From an uncultured Oscillospiraceae bacterium (GTDB taxonomy: Bacteria > Bacillota > Clostridia > Oscillospirales > Acutalibacteraceae), in contig CASFCH010000069.1 in assembly GCA_949293315.1 (NCBI GenBank), forward strand, positions 1 to 32,710: DNA of 32,710 nt, read 5' to 3'. This document shows positions 1-8,138 of the stretch, piece by piece. The notes beneath the pieces were generated by a model. That model saw nothing but the letters and a program-made list of their open reading frames with translations. It searched no databases and was not told the DNA's origin. A program made the translations under genes and the position numbers. Position 1 is the stretch's first letter; the number at the start of each line of letters is the position of its first letter.

Positions 1-913
1 CGAAGTTGCGCGGCGTGTAGCGGTAATACTTCTCCACCTCCTGGATCAAGGCCAGATACCCCTCGGCGACGGCATAGCGGATCTCCGTCTCCCGTGTCAC
101 CTCGACCGGCTCGTCGGATACGCTGTTATAGGCGGCCAGACTCGCCTTTTTCTCCCGCAGCGGTTTCCCGATCTCCAGGCAGACAAAGTCTGCGATCCGG
201 TCCCCCCAGAAGCTGCGCTCCGGGTCGATCCAGGCGTATTCAACGGCGCCCGATTTCCGTTCACAGAGAATATTCGGCGCCCAGATATCAAAGTTGACCA
301 TGCGGCAGTCCGCCCGCTCCAGCACGGACCGGTGGCGGTCGATGTACCGGAGCAATTTTTCCCCGCGGGGCGATCGTTTTCCGACTTTAGCGGCATCCGC
401 GATCACATTGGCGACCATCGCCCGTATGGCCGGATACCAGCTTTCATGCAGGCCGTTCTGGAGATAGCCAAAGCGATTATTTTTGATCCGGTGGATCTGC
501 GCCGCCATCTTCGCCGTCTGCACGGCTGCGTCCGCCTTTTCCGCAGGGGTAAAGTCCATCCGGTCGAGCTGCTTGCCTGCCAATTTCTCCATAATGAAAT
601 AGTCGGCAGGGATCTTTTGGCGCTCAAAGTCCTGTGCATACACCGCCGGCACACGAATTTCCGTGCCCTCCCGCATCCGGGTATACCAGTAGACCTCCGC
701 GCACATGATGTCCTTTTCGTATGTCAGGACCGGAACCTCCGGCGGCGGCGCGATCTTGATCACATAGGATTTTTCATCCGTCCGCGCCTCAAAGACGGCG
801 TTGTACTCCCCGGCTCCGAGCGGCGTCGCCTCCCGAACGCCGGGGATCCCCGCAGCCTCAAAGAGCGCGCGCACGCCGGCAGAATCAATCGGGTACTTCG
901 TCCTGCTGATCAT
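1..913 (-). CDS. APH-family phosphotransferase, partial (C-terminus beyond left edge)
   Basis: An open minus-strand frame of 304 codons starts at an ATG preceded by AGGAG at good spacing and runs off the left edge without a stop. The fold reads as the aminoglycoside/choline phosphotransferase (protein-kinase-like) family. A small N-lobe contains a likely ATP-contacting Lys at residue 53 (VIKIAP). A catalytic loop VNFDIWAPN lies at 206-214, and an IDPE motif at 229-232 stands where the Mg-binding IDxE is expected. The family's usual HGD is replaced by NFD, so the catalytic Asp (209) and Asn (214) remain but the His does not. It probably phosphorylates a small molecule. The substrate cannot be told, and calling it a resistance gene would be unsupported. 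It is divergent from the AraC-type gene. Confidence 0.8.
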   Translation of the reverse strand, partial: MISRTKYPIDSAGVRALFEAAGIPGVREATPLGAGEYNAVFEARTDEKSYVIKIAPPPEVPVLTYEKDIMCAEVYWYTRMREGTEIRVPAVYAQDFERQKIPADYFIMEKLAGKQLDRMDFTPAEKADAAVQTAKMAAQIHRIKNNRFGYLQNGLHESWYPAIRAMVANVIADAAKVGKRSPRGEKLLRYIDRHRSVLERADCRMVNFDIWAPNILCERKSGAVEYAWIDPERSFWGDRIADFVCLEIGKPLREKKASLAAYNSVSDEPVEVTRETEIRYAVAEGYLALIQEVEKYYRYTPRNF

Positions 914-993
914 TCTTTCTCCTCCGTTCCGTTTTGGTCTTTGGCGGCGGTCACACCATCCGCACACGGGCGCGACTGCGCCGTTTCACCCCT

Positions 994-1022
994 ATCATAC
1001 CGTTAAATTTTTAAAATGGATA
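994..1022 (-). promoter_or_regulatory. weak candidate promoter of the APH-like gene
   Basis: On the minus strand, a TATGAT -10 (994-999) lies 17 bp from a poor -35, TATCCA (1017-1022). The -10 is good and the -35 is weak. The leader to the ATG would be about 75 nt. Confidence 0.35.
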
Positions 1023-1053
1023 TCAATTTTTTGTCTTAAATAGAAATATCCAG

Positions 1054-1082
1054 TTGAATTGCTCCCAAAATTCGGCTATAAT
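1054..1082 (+). promoter_or_regulatory. promoter of the AraC-family gene
   Basis: TTGAAT (1054-1059), a 17-bp spacer and TATAAT (1077-1082). The expected start of transcription is about 14 nt before the ATG, so the leader holds little beyond the ribosome site. Confidence 0.75.
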
Positions 1083-1102
1083 CATTGGCAGGAGGGGAAA
1101 AA

Positions 1103-1852
1103 ATGGGTAAAAAAAGCGACCTTGTTCGGATTCAAATTCTTCCGGCGTCCAGAGACCCGGAATTTCAGCAGCGGGAGAGTGGGCTCACCCACACCTCCTA
1201 TGCGGAGGAAAATGATTTTTACGCAATTATCGAGCATGGGGATACCGAGGCCATCCGTCAGGCACTGCAAAAATACCTGTCATCCTGTGTGGTGGTGGGG
1301 CATCTTTCCGACGACCGCGTGCGGCAGATGCAGTACTGGGCTGTCTGCTGCATTACGCTGGGCACCCGTGCCGCCATCCGGGGCGGGTTGGACGAGATGA
1401 CGGCCTTTAACCTGTCCGACCGGTATATCATGCAGATTGACCATCTTTTTTCCGGAGAGGCGATCGTGGCCTTTCTGGAAAAGATTGTGGTGGAGCTGAC
1501 CAAGCTTGTCTATGAGCAAAATGTCGGCCGGTACCCCGTTCAGATCCGCAGCTGTCTGCACTATATCGAGCATCACCTGCACGAGGAAATTTCCATGGAG
1601 ACGCTGGCCGAGCTGACCTATTTCACCCCGGACTACTTCCGGAAATACTTTAAATTACATGTCGGTGTGACCCCCAGGCAGTACATCGCCGAGCGGAAAC
1701 TGCTCTGCGCACAGGAGATGCTGAAAAAGGGCTCCGACGAGCGTACGATCACGTATTCTCTGGGCTACTGTTCACAGTCTTACTTTATCTACTGCTTTAA
1801 AAAGAGATTTGGTCTGACGCCGCACCAGTACGCCTCCCGCAGCATCAGATAA
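1103..1852 (+). CDS. AraC-family transcriptional regulator
   Basis: This is a 249-residue protein. The last 100 residues or so form the AraC/XylS double helix-turn-helix. The first helix pair lies in the segment around EEISMETLAELTYFTPDYF, and the second ends in the characteristic GYCSQSYFIYCFKKRFGLTP block. The N-terminal 150 residues show no cupin signature that I can recognise, so the ligand is unknown. The start was set at the ATG at 1103, because AGGAGGGG sits just upstream. An upstream in-frame start at 1085 would lie upstream of this ribosome site. The gene stands alone: its left neighbour is divergent and a hairpin-rich region follows. Its targets are not evident from the context. Confidence 0.93.
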   Translation: MGKKSDLVRIQILPASRDPEFQQRESGLTHTSYAEENDFYAIIEHGDTEAIRQALQKYLSSCVVVGHLSDDRVRQMQYWAVCCITLGTRAAIRGGLDEMTAFNLSDRYIMQIDHLFSGEAIVAFLEKIVVELTKLVYEQNVGRYPVQIRSCLHYIEHHLHEEISMETLAELTYFTPDYFRKYFKLHVGVTPRQYIAERKLLCAQEMLKKGSDERTITYSLGYCSQSYFIYCFKKRFGLTPHQYASRSIR

Positions 1853-1982
1853 GCGCACAGTTCCAAAACACAGACCCAACTGAGCAAATATCTTCCGCCG
1901 GAAACACTGGGTCTGTTGCAAAATAGAATATGACGAGAACTTTTATCCGTGTGACAGTCCTGCTCCGCAGGCGGGACCCTTT

Positions 1983-2021
1983 TGTCCGATTCTCGGACAT
2001 TTCCCCTGACAGGGGAATTTT
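1983..2021 (+). terminator. terminator downstream of the AraC-family gene
   Basis: Two stacked hairpins. TGTCCGA/TCGGACA has a 3-nt loop (1983-1999). TTCCCCT/AGGGGAA has the loop GAC (2001-2017) and is followed by a short T tract. The second hairpin has the shape of an intrinsic terminator for the plus-strand gene. Confidence 0.55.
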
Positions 2022-2068
2022 CCTGGAGGGGAAGCCAAAAGGGAATATATAGGCATCACAAAACAATA

Positions 2069-2107
2069 CGCCCCTCAAAAGAAGCGTCCGGCTTCCTCTG
2101 AGGGGCG
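2069..2107. terminator. long hairpin, possible bidirectional terminator between araC and clpX
   Basis: CGCCCCTCA (2069-2077) pairs with TGAGGGGCG (2099-2107). An inner stem GAAGC/GCTTC is nested between them. AATTTT follows on the plus strand and TATTGTTTT on the minus strand, so it could end clpX as well as the plus-strand gene. Confidence 0.55.
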
Positions 2108-2199
2108 AATTTTATGCGTTATTTTTGTGACAGGCGTTTTTACAGTCCCTTTTTCCCCTGCGATCCGGGAGAAGATCACGATTTTATACGCACCAGGCG

Positions 2200-3510
2200 T
2201 TACGAGGCGTTGATCTTCCCGTCCGCCGTCGCCGGGACGCGCAGCTGATTTGGCGTGCGCGCCTCATCGCGGATGAGCTGCGCCTCGCCGCTGCCGCGCA
2301 CATACTCCGGCGTGATGACGACGCGCGCCACCTTGTAGTCCGAGGGGACGCGGTACATCAGCGGTGTAAGCAGCTTCTCAATGATGGAGCGCAGGCCGCG
2401 TGCGCCGGTCTTATCCTCCAGCGTCTTATCCGCGATGGCCTCCAGCGCCTCCTGCTCAAAGACGAGCTCCACATGATCGAGACGGAACATCTCCGTATAC
2501 TGCTTGACGATGGCATTTTTCGGCTCCGTGAGGATCCGCACAAGCGCCCCGCGGTCCAGATTGCGAAGCGGCGCAATGACCGGAAGGCGGCCCACCAGCT
2601 CCGGAATGATGCCGAATTTTACCAGATCCTGATGCTGGATCTCCGCATAGAAGCGGTCCGCATCCTTTTCCTGGAGATTCTTCACGTTCCCGGTAAAGCC
2701 GAGGCTGGATTTGCCGTGGCGCTTTTCCACCAGCTTCTCGATCCCGGCAAAGGCGCCGCCGCAGATGAAGAGGATATTGGAGGTGTCGATCTGGATAAAC
2801 TCCTGCTGCGGATGCTTGCGCCCTCCCTGCGGCGGGACGTTGGAGACCGTCCCCTCCAGGATCTTGAGCAGCGCCTGCTGGACGCCCTCGCCGCTGACAT
2901 CGCGCGTGATGGAGGGGTTCTCCGACTTGCGGGAGATCTTGTCGATCTCATCGACATAGATGATCCCCTTCTGTGCGCGCTCAACGTCGAAGTCGGCCGC
3001 CTGAATCAGGCGCAGGAGGATGTTTTCCACATCCTCGCCCACATAGCCGGCCTCCGTCAGCGTGGTCGCATCCGCGATGGCAAAGGGGACATCCAGAATG
3101 CGCGCGAGCGTCTGGGCGAGCATCGTCTTCCCCACGCCCGTGGGCCCGACGAGCAAAACATTGCTCTTTTGAATATCGACGTCCGACTGCCCGCCGAAGG
3201 CGATCCGCTTATAGTGGTTATAGACCGCCACGCTCAGCGTGATTTTGGCCTCATCCTGACCGATGACGTACTCGTCGAGCCTGCGCTTGATCTCCTCCGG
3301 CTTGGGGAGATCCATCATCGCCGTCTCCTGCTTCTGCTTGCGCTTGCCGCCGGAGCGCGGATAATCGTCCTCGTCGATGATGTCGCTGCACAGCTCCACG
3401 CACTCATCACAGATATATACGCCCGGGCCGGCGATCAGCTTGTTGACCTGATCCTGCGTCTTGCCGCAGAAGGAGCAGCGGATCTCCCTGTTCCCGTCGT
3501 CTCTTGCCAT
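2200..3510 (-). CDS. clpX: ATP-dependent Clp protease ATP-binding subunit ClpX
   Basis: ClpX is the AAA+ unfoldase that recognises tagged substrates and feeds them to ClpP in the cytoplasm. This copy is 436 residues, a normal length. It has the N-terminal zinc-binding domain with Cys 12, 15, 34 and 37. Walker A is GPTGVGKT at 122-129 and Walker B is YVDEID at 185-190. The ClpP-docking loop reads LGF (in SSLGFTG) where IGF is most common. The start is the ATG at 3510 with GGGAGGT seven bases upstream; an in-frame start 18 bases further up would precede that site. It lies 33 bases after clpP and is probably co-transcribed with clpP and perhaps tig. Confidence 0.98.
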   Translation of the reverse strand: MARDDGNREIRCSFCGKTQDQVNKLIAGPGVYICDECVELCSDIIDEDDYPRSGGKRKQKQETAMMDLPKPEEIKRRLDEYVIGQDEAKITLSVAVYNHYKRIAFGGQSDVDIQKSNVLLVGPTGVGKTMLAQTLARILDVPFAIADATTLTEAGYVGEDVENILLRLIQAADFDVERAQKGIIYVDEIDKISRKSENPSITRDVSGEGVQQALLKILEGTVSNVPPQGGRKHPQQEFIQIDTSNILFICGGAFAGIEKLVEKRHGKSSLGFTGNVKNLQEKDADRFYAEIQHQDLVKFGIIPELVGRLPVIAPLRNLDRGALVRILTEPKNAIVKQYTEMFRLDHVELVFEQEALEAIADKTLEDKTGARGLRSIIEKLLTPLMYRVPSDYKVARVVITPEYVRGSGEAQLIRDEARTPNQLRVPATADGKINAS

Positions 3511-3543
3511 TGCATCTACCTCCCGCAAAGTATCGCCGTAAAA

Positions 3544-4128
3544 TTAGTTGTGGTGGGTGATGATCTTATCCACCAGGCCGTATTCAACGGCATCCTGCGC
3601 CGTCAGGTAATTGTCGCGCTCCGTATCGATGGCGATCTGCTCGATCGGCTTGCCGGTGTTCTCAGACAGGATCTTATTCAGACGCTCCCGGATAAACAGG
3701 ATCTGATCGGCGACGATCTTGACATCGGACGCCTGGCCCTGCGCGCCGCCGGACGGCTGGTGGATCATGATCTGGCTGTTGGGGAGCGCATAGCGCTTGC
3801 CCTTGGCACCGGAGGAGAGCAGGAAAGCGCCCATGCTCGCCGCCATCCCCATGCAGATGGTGGAGACATCGCATTTGACAAACTGCATCGTATCATAGAT
3901 TGCGAGGCCCGCGGAGACGGAGCCGCCGGGGCTGTTGATATACAGGCTGATATCCTTCTCCGGATCCTGGCCCTCCAGATACAGCAGCTGGGCAACGACC
4001 AGGCTGGCTGTCGTGTCATTGACCTCCTCGGAGAGGACGATGATGCGGTCATTGAGCAGCCGGGAAAAAATATCATAGGAGCGCTCGCCGCGGCTGGTCT
4101 GTTCTACAACATAGGGCACTAAACTCAT
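3544..4128 (-). CDS. clpP: ATP-dependent Clp protease proteolytic subunit ClpP
   Basis: ClpP is the serine peptidase that forms the tetradecameric chamber of ClpXP and ClpCP. The 194-residue product has the complete catalytic triad: Ser98 in GMAASMGAF, His123 in MIHQPSGG and Asp172 in DTERDN. The oxyanion region INSPGGSV lies at 64-71. The ATG at 4128 is preceded by GGAGGT and gives the canonical [10 protein letters not shown] start. An upstream in-frame ATG would add 21 unlike residues. It lies between tig and clpX, a classic bacterial order. A strong RNA hairpin precedes it in the leader (4189-4220). I saw no CtsR heptad. Confidence 0.98.
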   Translation of the reverse strand: MSLVPYVVEQTSRGERSYDIFSRLLNDRIIVLSEEVNDTTASLVVAQLLYLEGQDPEKDISLYINSPGGSVSAGLAIYDTMQFVKCDVSTICMGMAASMGAFLLSSGAKGKRYALPNSQIMIHQPSGGAQGQASDVKIVADQILFIRERLNKILSENTGKPIEQIAIDTERDNYLTAQDAVEYGLVDKIITHHN

Positions 4129-4188
4129 GGAAATACCTCCAAACGTAAAGTTTTGCTCAGGCGAAATGTATTCCGCCCATTGCCAATT

Positions 4189-4220
4189 CAAGGAAGCACC
4201 GCGGAAGCGGCGCCTCCTTG
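4189..4220 (-). promoter_or_regulatory. GC-rich hairpin in the tig-clpP intergenic leader
   Basis: Transcribed on the minus strand, this forms a 14-bp stem with two G-U pairs and the tetraloop TTCC. No T run follows, so it does not look like a simple terminator. It would sit close to the 5' end of an mRNA starting at the TATACT-type -10 at 4236-4241. It could be a processing or stability element. Confidence 0.5.
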
Positions 4221-4235
4221 AAGGCTGTCTGTCAG

Positions 4236-4241
4236 AGTATA
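4236..4241 (-). promoter_or_regulatory. candidate -10 box upstream of clpP
   Basis: TATACT on the minus strand, about 110 bases before the clpP ATG. No good -35 lies 16-18 bp upstream, so this is weak, or activator dependent if real. Confidence 0.3.
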
Positions 4242-4290
4242 CCTCTAAATATTGAACATTTTTTGGACAATTTATAACGCGGGTGGAAAA

Positions 4291-5694
4291 TTATTTTTCC
4301 TCGTCCTTTTTGGCCGTCTTCTTCGCGGCGGGCTTTTTGGCGGCCGTCTTCTTCGCCGGGGCCTTCTTCTCGCCGTCCTCAGCCTTCTTCGCGGGCTTTT
4401 TGGCCGGCTTCTTGCCGGTCTTCACATCGGCGTTGTCCTTGATGAACTCCACGGCCTTGGTGATGCACAGATCATCCTTGATATCCTCGGCGGGGATCAC
4501 CTTTTTGACCGTGTCAACGTCCATATTATATGTGTCCGCATAGCGCTTATATTCCGCCTCGACATCCTCGTCGGTCGGGACAAGGCCCTCAAGCTCGGCG
4601 ACCTTCTCCAGCGCCAGGCGCCCCTTGACCTGCATATCGGCCTGCGCGCGGAAGCCCTCGCGGAACTTCTCCATATCCAGGCCGGTGTACTGGAGATAGG
4701 CCTCCAGCGTCATCCCCTGGGAATTGAGACGGCTCTCAAAATTGCGCACGGATTCATTGACGCGGTTTTCATACATGACGTCCGGGATCTCCGCCTTCAG
4801 GCCGGCGACAAGCGCCTCCATGAGCTGGTCGTCCACCTCGTGGTCGGCGTGGTGCTCCTTCTCCTTGCGGATGTTCTCCTCGATATCCTTCTTCAGCTCG
4901 TCGAGCGTCTCAAACTCGCTGACGTCCTTGACAAACTCATCGTCCACCTCGGGCAGCTGCTTCTCCTTGATCTCGTGCAGCTTGATCTTAAAGGTGGCGT
5001 CTTTTCCGGCGAGCTCCTCGGCATAATCCTCCGGGAACTTGACGGCGATCTCAAACTCGTCGCCCGTCTTGTGGCCGGCAATCTGCTCCTCAAAGCCGGG
5101 GATAAAGCTGCCGGAGCCAAGCGTCAGGTTGTAGTTCTCCGCCTTGCCGCCCTCGAAAGCCTTGCCGTCGGTAAAGCCCTCAAAGTCGATCTCCACCATG
5201 TCGCCGTCCTTCGCCGCGCGGTCCTCCACGGTGACCATGCGGGAGTTGCGGTCGCGCAGTTCCTCAATGCGGGCGTCCACCTCGGACGCCTCCACCTTGA
5301 TCTCCTCTTTATAGGCCTTCAGGCCCTTATAGGCGCCGATTTCGACCTCCGGCTTGACGGTGGCCTTAAACTTGAAGTCCACGCCATCCTTGCCGACGGA
5401 GACAAACTCCACGTCGGCCGGCGGGGCGACGAGCGTATGGCCGGCCTCCTTCACGGCCGCCTCAACAGCCTCCGGATAGACGAGGTCGATCGCGTCCTCA
5501 TAGAAGACCTCGGCCCCGTACATCCGCTCGATGATGGCGCGGGGCGCCTTGCCCTTGCGGAAGCCGGGCACGCTGATGCGCTTTCTGTTTTTCAGATACG
5601 CCTTGTTCACGGCCGCCTCAAAGTCGGCAGCCTCCACGTGGACCTCCACCTGATAGACGTTGGTCTCCACTTTTTCACATGATTTCAAGCTCAT
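4291..5694 (-). CDS. tig: trigger factor (ribosome-bound chaperone / prolyl isomerase)
   Basis: Trigger factor binds at the ribosomal exit tunnel and shields nascent chains. The 467-residue product has the N-terminal ribosome-binding signature GFRKGKAP (44-51). A central FKBP-type domain runs from about GDMVEIDFEGF to the PEDYAEELAG segment, followed by the helical C-terminal chaperone arms. The usual length is about 430 residues. The excess is a tail from about residue 425 made of KKPA/AAKK-type repeats with interspersed acidic residues. The start has GGGAGGA upstream. A good promoter lies immediately ahead, and clpP and clpX follow on the same strand. Confidence 0.97.
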   Translation of the reverse strand: MSLKSCEKVETNVYQVEVHVEAADFEAAVNKAYLKNRKRISVPGFRKGKAPRAIIERMYGAEVFYEDAIDLVYPEAVEAAVKEAGHTLVAPPADVEFVSVGKDGVDFKFKATVKPEVEIGAYKGLKAYKEEIKVEASEVDARIEELRDRNSRMVTVEDRAAKDGDMVEIDFEGFTDGKAFEGGKAENYNLTLGSGSFIPGFEEQIAGHKTGDEFEIAVKFPEDYAEELAGKDATFKIKLHEIKEKQLPEVDDEFVKDVSEFETLDELKKDIEENIRKEKEHHADHEVDDQLMEALVAGLKAEIPDVMYENRVNESVRNFESRLNSQGMTLEAYLQYTGLDMEKFREGFRAQADMQVKGRLALEKVAELEGLVPTDEDVEAEYKRYADTYNMDVDTVKKVIPAEDIKDDLCITKAVEFIKDNADVKTGKKPAKKPAKKAEDGEKKAPAKKTAAKKPAAKKTAKKDEEK

Positions 5695-5730
5695 TTGTCA
5701 AATCCTCCCGTTCCTTACACTAACTGAGTT

Positions 5731-5759
5731 ATTATAGCAGATATTTCAAGGGATTTCCA
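5731..5759 (-). promoter_or_regulatory. promoter of tig
   Basis: On the minus strand, TGGAAA (5754-5759), a 17-bp spacer, then a perfect TATAAT (5731-5736) with an extended TGC immediately before it. The leader is about 30 nt. Confidence 0.75.
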
Positions 5760-5803
5760 CCATTTTTTGTACTTCGCGAAAAAATCGGGATTTTCACGAC
5801 GTT

Positions 5804-6505
5804 TCAGGGCGTTTTCGCGACTAAAACGGGACAAAATCCCAGCCCGTCTGCGGAAATGAGCCGGTATTCCACCCCGTCCGCGGTGCCGGTAAACGCGCTG
5901 CGCACCGCCGCGGCATGCAGGTGCCCATAATAGCACCGCCGCACCCCGGCCTCCACCAGACAGTCGTGTATGATGCTGGAGGCAGCCTGTACCGCATAAG
6001 GCGGATAGTGCAGAAAAGCGATCTTTTCCCCCTGGGTGTCCGTCTCCGGTGTTTCCAGTGAAGCCCGCAAGCGGCCGAGTTCCCGAAGCGCCAGCTTTTC
6101 GTCCGAACGGATATCCGTATCCGCAGGCCAGCCCTTGGCCCCGCAGATGTGTACACCGCACCGGTAATAGGAATTGTTAAACAGGATTTTCAATGTTGTA
6201 AAGCCCTGCTCCTGCAAATAGCGCTCCGTCTTGGCACGGGTAGACCACCAGTAATCGTGATTCCCCTTGAGCAGGATCTTCTCCCCGGGGAGTGAATCCA
6301 AGAACCGAAAATCCGCCGCCGTATCCTCAAGCTTCATCGCCCAGGAGATATCCCCGGCGATGACCACCGTATCCTCCGGCGCAACAAGGGCACGCCAATT
6401 TTTTTCCAAGCGCTCCACATAGTGAGCCCACCCGCCGAATACATCCATGGGCTTGTCCGCCCCGCCGAGGGAGAGATGCGTGTCCGCGATTGCGTACAGT
6501 GCCAT
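5804..6505 (-). CDS. calcineurin-like metallophosphoesterase
   Basis: A 233-residue cytosolic protein with the full di-metal phosphoesterase motif set in order: ADTHLS (D8, H10), AGDISW, KGNHDYWW, HYPPY and YGHLHA. It probably hydrolyses a phosphoester, but the family is broad and the substrate cannot be deduced. The ATG at 6505 lies one base after the thrC stop, which implies translation from the thrC message. An upstream in-frame start would lie inside thrC. No clear terminator follows. The tig promoter lies between this gene and tig. Confidence 0.9.
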   Translation of the reverse strand: MALYAIADTHLSLGGADKPMDVFGGWAHYVERLEKNWRALVAPEDTVVIAGDISWAMKLEDTAADFRFLDSLPGEKILLKGNHDYWWSTRAKTERYLQEQGFTTLKILFNNSYYRCGVHICGAKGWPADTDIRSDEKLALRELGRLRASLETPETDTQGEKIAFLHYPPYAVQAASSIIHDCLVEAGVRRCYYGHLHAAAVRSAFTGTADGVEYRLISADGLGFCPVLVAKTP

Positions 6506-6506
6506 A

Positions 6507-8009
6507 TCAGCCCTCGATCCCGAGCATCTGAAAGACAGCCTGTGCCATATTCTCTTTGTCGCAGACATCTGTAAAACGTACGCTGCGCTGCTCCAGATCG
6601 GCAAGAGGGGCGGGGATCTGCTCCCCTGTCACGACGGAGAGCTGACGGACAACGTCGAACTCGCTGAACCCTGCGGCAAGGCCGCCGCCAACCGCCTCCA
6701 GCACAGCGGCGGAGAACTTGAACGGGTTGGCGGTGGAGGCGATGATCGTATCCGTCTGATCGCCCGTGCGTGCACAGTAGTCCTTGTAAACCTTGACCGC
6801 AACGGCCGTATGCGTATCACAGAGATACTCGTCGCTCTCAAAGACCTGATGGATGGTCTGCTTGGTCTGTGCATCGTCACAGCAGCCTGCGCAGAACAGA
6901 GCGGAAATCTTGGCGAACACCTCCGGTACGACCGTATACCGTCCCACTGTATTCAGCTGTTCCATATATCCTGCGACCGCCCGATCATCCCCATCCGTCA
7001 TATCATAGAGCAAACGCTCCAGATTGCTGGAGATCAGGATATCCATGGACGGGGAAATCGTCGCATGGAACGTGCGATTACGGTCGTAAACGCCCGTGGT
7101 GAGGAAATCCGTAAGGACGTTGTTGGCGTTGGAGGCACAGATCAGCTTGTTGATGGGAAGCCCCATCTTGCGCGCATAATAGGCGGCAAGGATGTTGCCG
7201 AAGTTTCCGGTGGGAACGGCGACATTGACCGGAGCGCCCGGCGTGATGCTGCCATCCGCAATCATATCACAGTAAGCGGAGATATAATAGACGATCTGCG
7301 GCACCAGGCGCCCCCAGTTGATGGAGTTGGCTGAGGAGAACATCATGTTATGGGCCGCCAGCTTTTCCGCAATCGCGCGATCGGAAAAAATGCGTTTGAC
7401 ACCGCTCTGCGCGTCGTCAAAGTTGCCCCGAATAGCGCATACGCCAACGTTATCGCCCTCCTGCGTCATCATTTGGAGCTTTTGCATGGGGCTGACGCCA
7501 TCCTCCGGGTAAAAAACGAGGATCTTTGTATCCTTGACATCCTTAAAGCCCTCAAGCGCCGCCTTGCCTGTGTCGCCGGAGGTGGCGACAAGGATGACGA
7601 TCGTCTTGCCGTCCGCCGTCTTTTTGGCGGAGACGGTCATCAGGTAGGGCAGCAGCTGGAGCGCCATATCCTTAAAGGCGCAGGTTGGCCCCTTCCACAG
7701 CTCCAGCAGGTGGACGTTCGGCTCGATCTCGGCCAGCGGGGCTACCTTTTCCGAGGAAAAACGGCCCGAGGCGTACGCACCGTTGACGCAGTAATCGAGC
7801 TCCTCATCAGTAAAGTCCGTCAGGTAGAGGGAGAGGATCTCCTTGGCCCGGGTGACATAGTCGGCCGAGGCCAGCCGGACAATCTCCTCCATGGAGATCT
7901 GCGGGATACTCTCCGGAACAAACAGACCGCCATCTGCGGAGATGCCCTGGGCGATCGCCTGGGCGGAACTGACTTTGACCGAACGGTCCCTTGTGCTCGT
8001 ATAAAGCAT
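6507..8009 (-). CDS. thrC: threonine synthase
   Basis: The enzyme converts O-phosphohomoserine to threonine using PLP, the last step of threonine synthesis. The product is 500 residues and belongs to the larger fold-type II threonine synthase class. PLP-binding Lys113 lies in GPTCAFKDMALQ, and the phosphate-binding block VATSGDTGKAA follows. The N-terminus MLYTSTR is typical of the family. The start at 8009 is preceded by AGAGGAG. No other threonine genes are nearby. The metallophosphoesterase follows after a single base, so the two form a small operon. Confidence 0.96.
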   Translation of the reverse strand: MLYTSTRDRSVKVSSAQAIAQGISADGGLFVPESIPQISMEEIVRLASADYVTRAKEILSLYLTDFTDEELDYCVNGAYASGRFSSEKVAPLAEIEPNVHLLELWKGPTCAFKDMALQLLPYLMTVSAKKTADGKTIVILVATSGDTGKAALEGFKDVKDTKILVFYPEDGVSPMQKLQMMTQEGDNVGVCAIRGNFDDAQSGVKRIFSDRAIAEKLAAHNMMFSSANSINWGRLVPQIVYYISAYCDMIADGSITPGAPVNVAVPTGNFGNILAAYYARKMGLPINKLICASNANNVLTDFLTTGVYDRNRTFHATISPSMDILISSNLERLLYDMTDGDDRAVAGYMEQLNTVGRYTVVPEVFAKISALFCAGCCDDAQTKQTIHQVFESDEYLCDTHTAVAVKVYKDYCARTGDQTDTIIASTANPFKFSAAVLEAVGGGLAAGFSEFDVVRQLSVVTGEQIPAPLADLEQRSVRFTDVCDKENMAQAVFQMLGIEG

Positions 8010-8063
8010 GTTGCAACGCTCCTCTGTTTTTGAGAAATTATAAAACCAAGGTAATTGTACCAT

Positions 8064-8092
8064 AAAAGGGGGAAATTGAAAACCCTTTTGTT
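8064..8092 (-). promoter_or_regulatory. candidate promoter of thrC
   Basis: On the minus strand, upstream of thrC, TTTTCA, 17 bp and TACAAT give a moderate sigma-A match (approximate limits given). An AAAAGGG/CCCTTTT inverted repeat overlaps it and could be a weak end signal for the dipeptidase gene upstream. Confidence 0.45.
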
Positions 8093-8138
8093 TTGAATGG
8101 CCCGCCCCATGCGCAACCCAAACTGAATCCGCAGGATT

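Larger units (their letters stand above)
1853..2199. other. gene-free gap with hairpins and an IS6-like end sequence
   Basis: About 350 bases between the convergent araC-type and clpX genes. It holds, in order: an inverted repeat at 1870-1878/1908-1916; a sequence resembling an IS6-family terminus beginning near 1909; two terminator-like hairpins at 1983-1999 and 2001-2015; and a long hairpin at 2069-2107. A 77-codon minus-strand frame (1845-2078) has no ribosome site or family resemblance and is probably chance. Confidence 0.6.

Noticed and set aside
1845-2078. A 77-codon minus-strand frame in the gap after the AraC-type gene
   Set aside because: No ribosome site, no familiar motif, and it runs across terminator hairpins.
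2473-4122. A 549-codon plus-strand open frame opposite clpX and clpP
   Set aside because: It is antisense to two certain genes, has no family resemblance, and arises from GC-rich codon bias.
4252-5682. A 476-codon plus-strand frame opposite tig
   Set aside because: Mirror of the tig reading frame; no ribosome site or recognisable domain.
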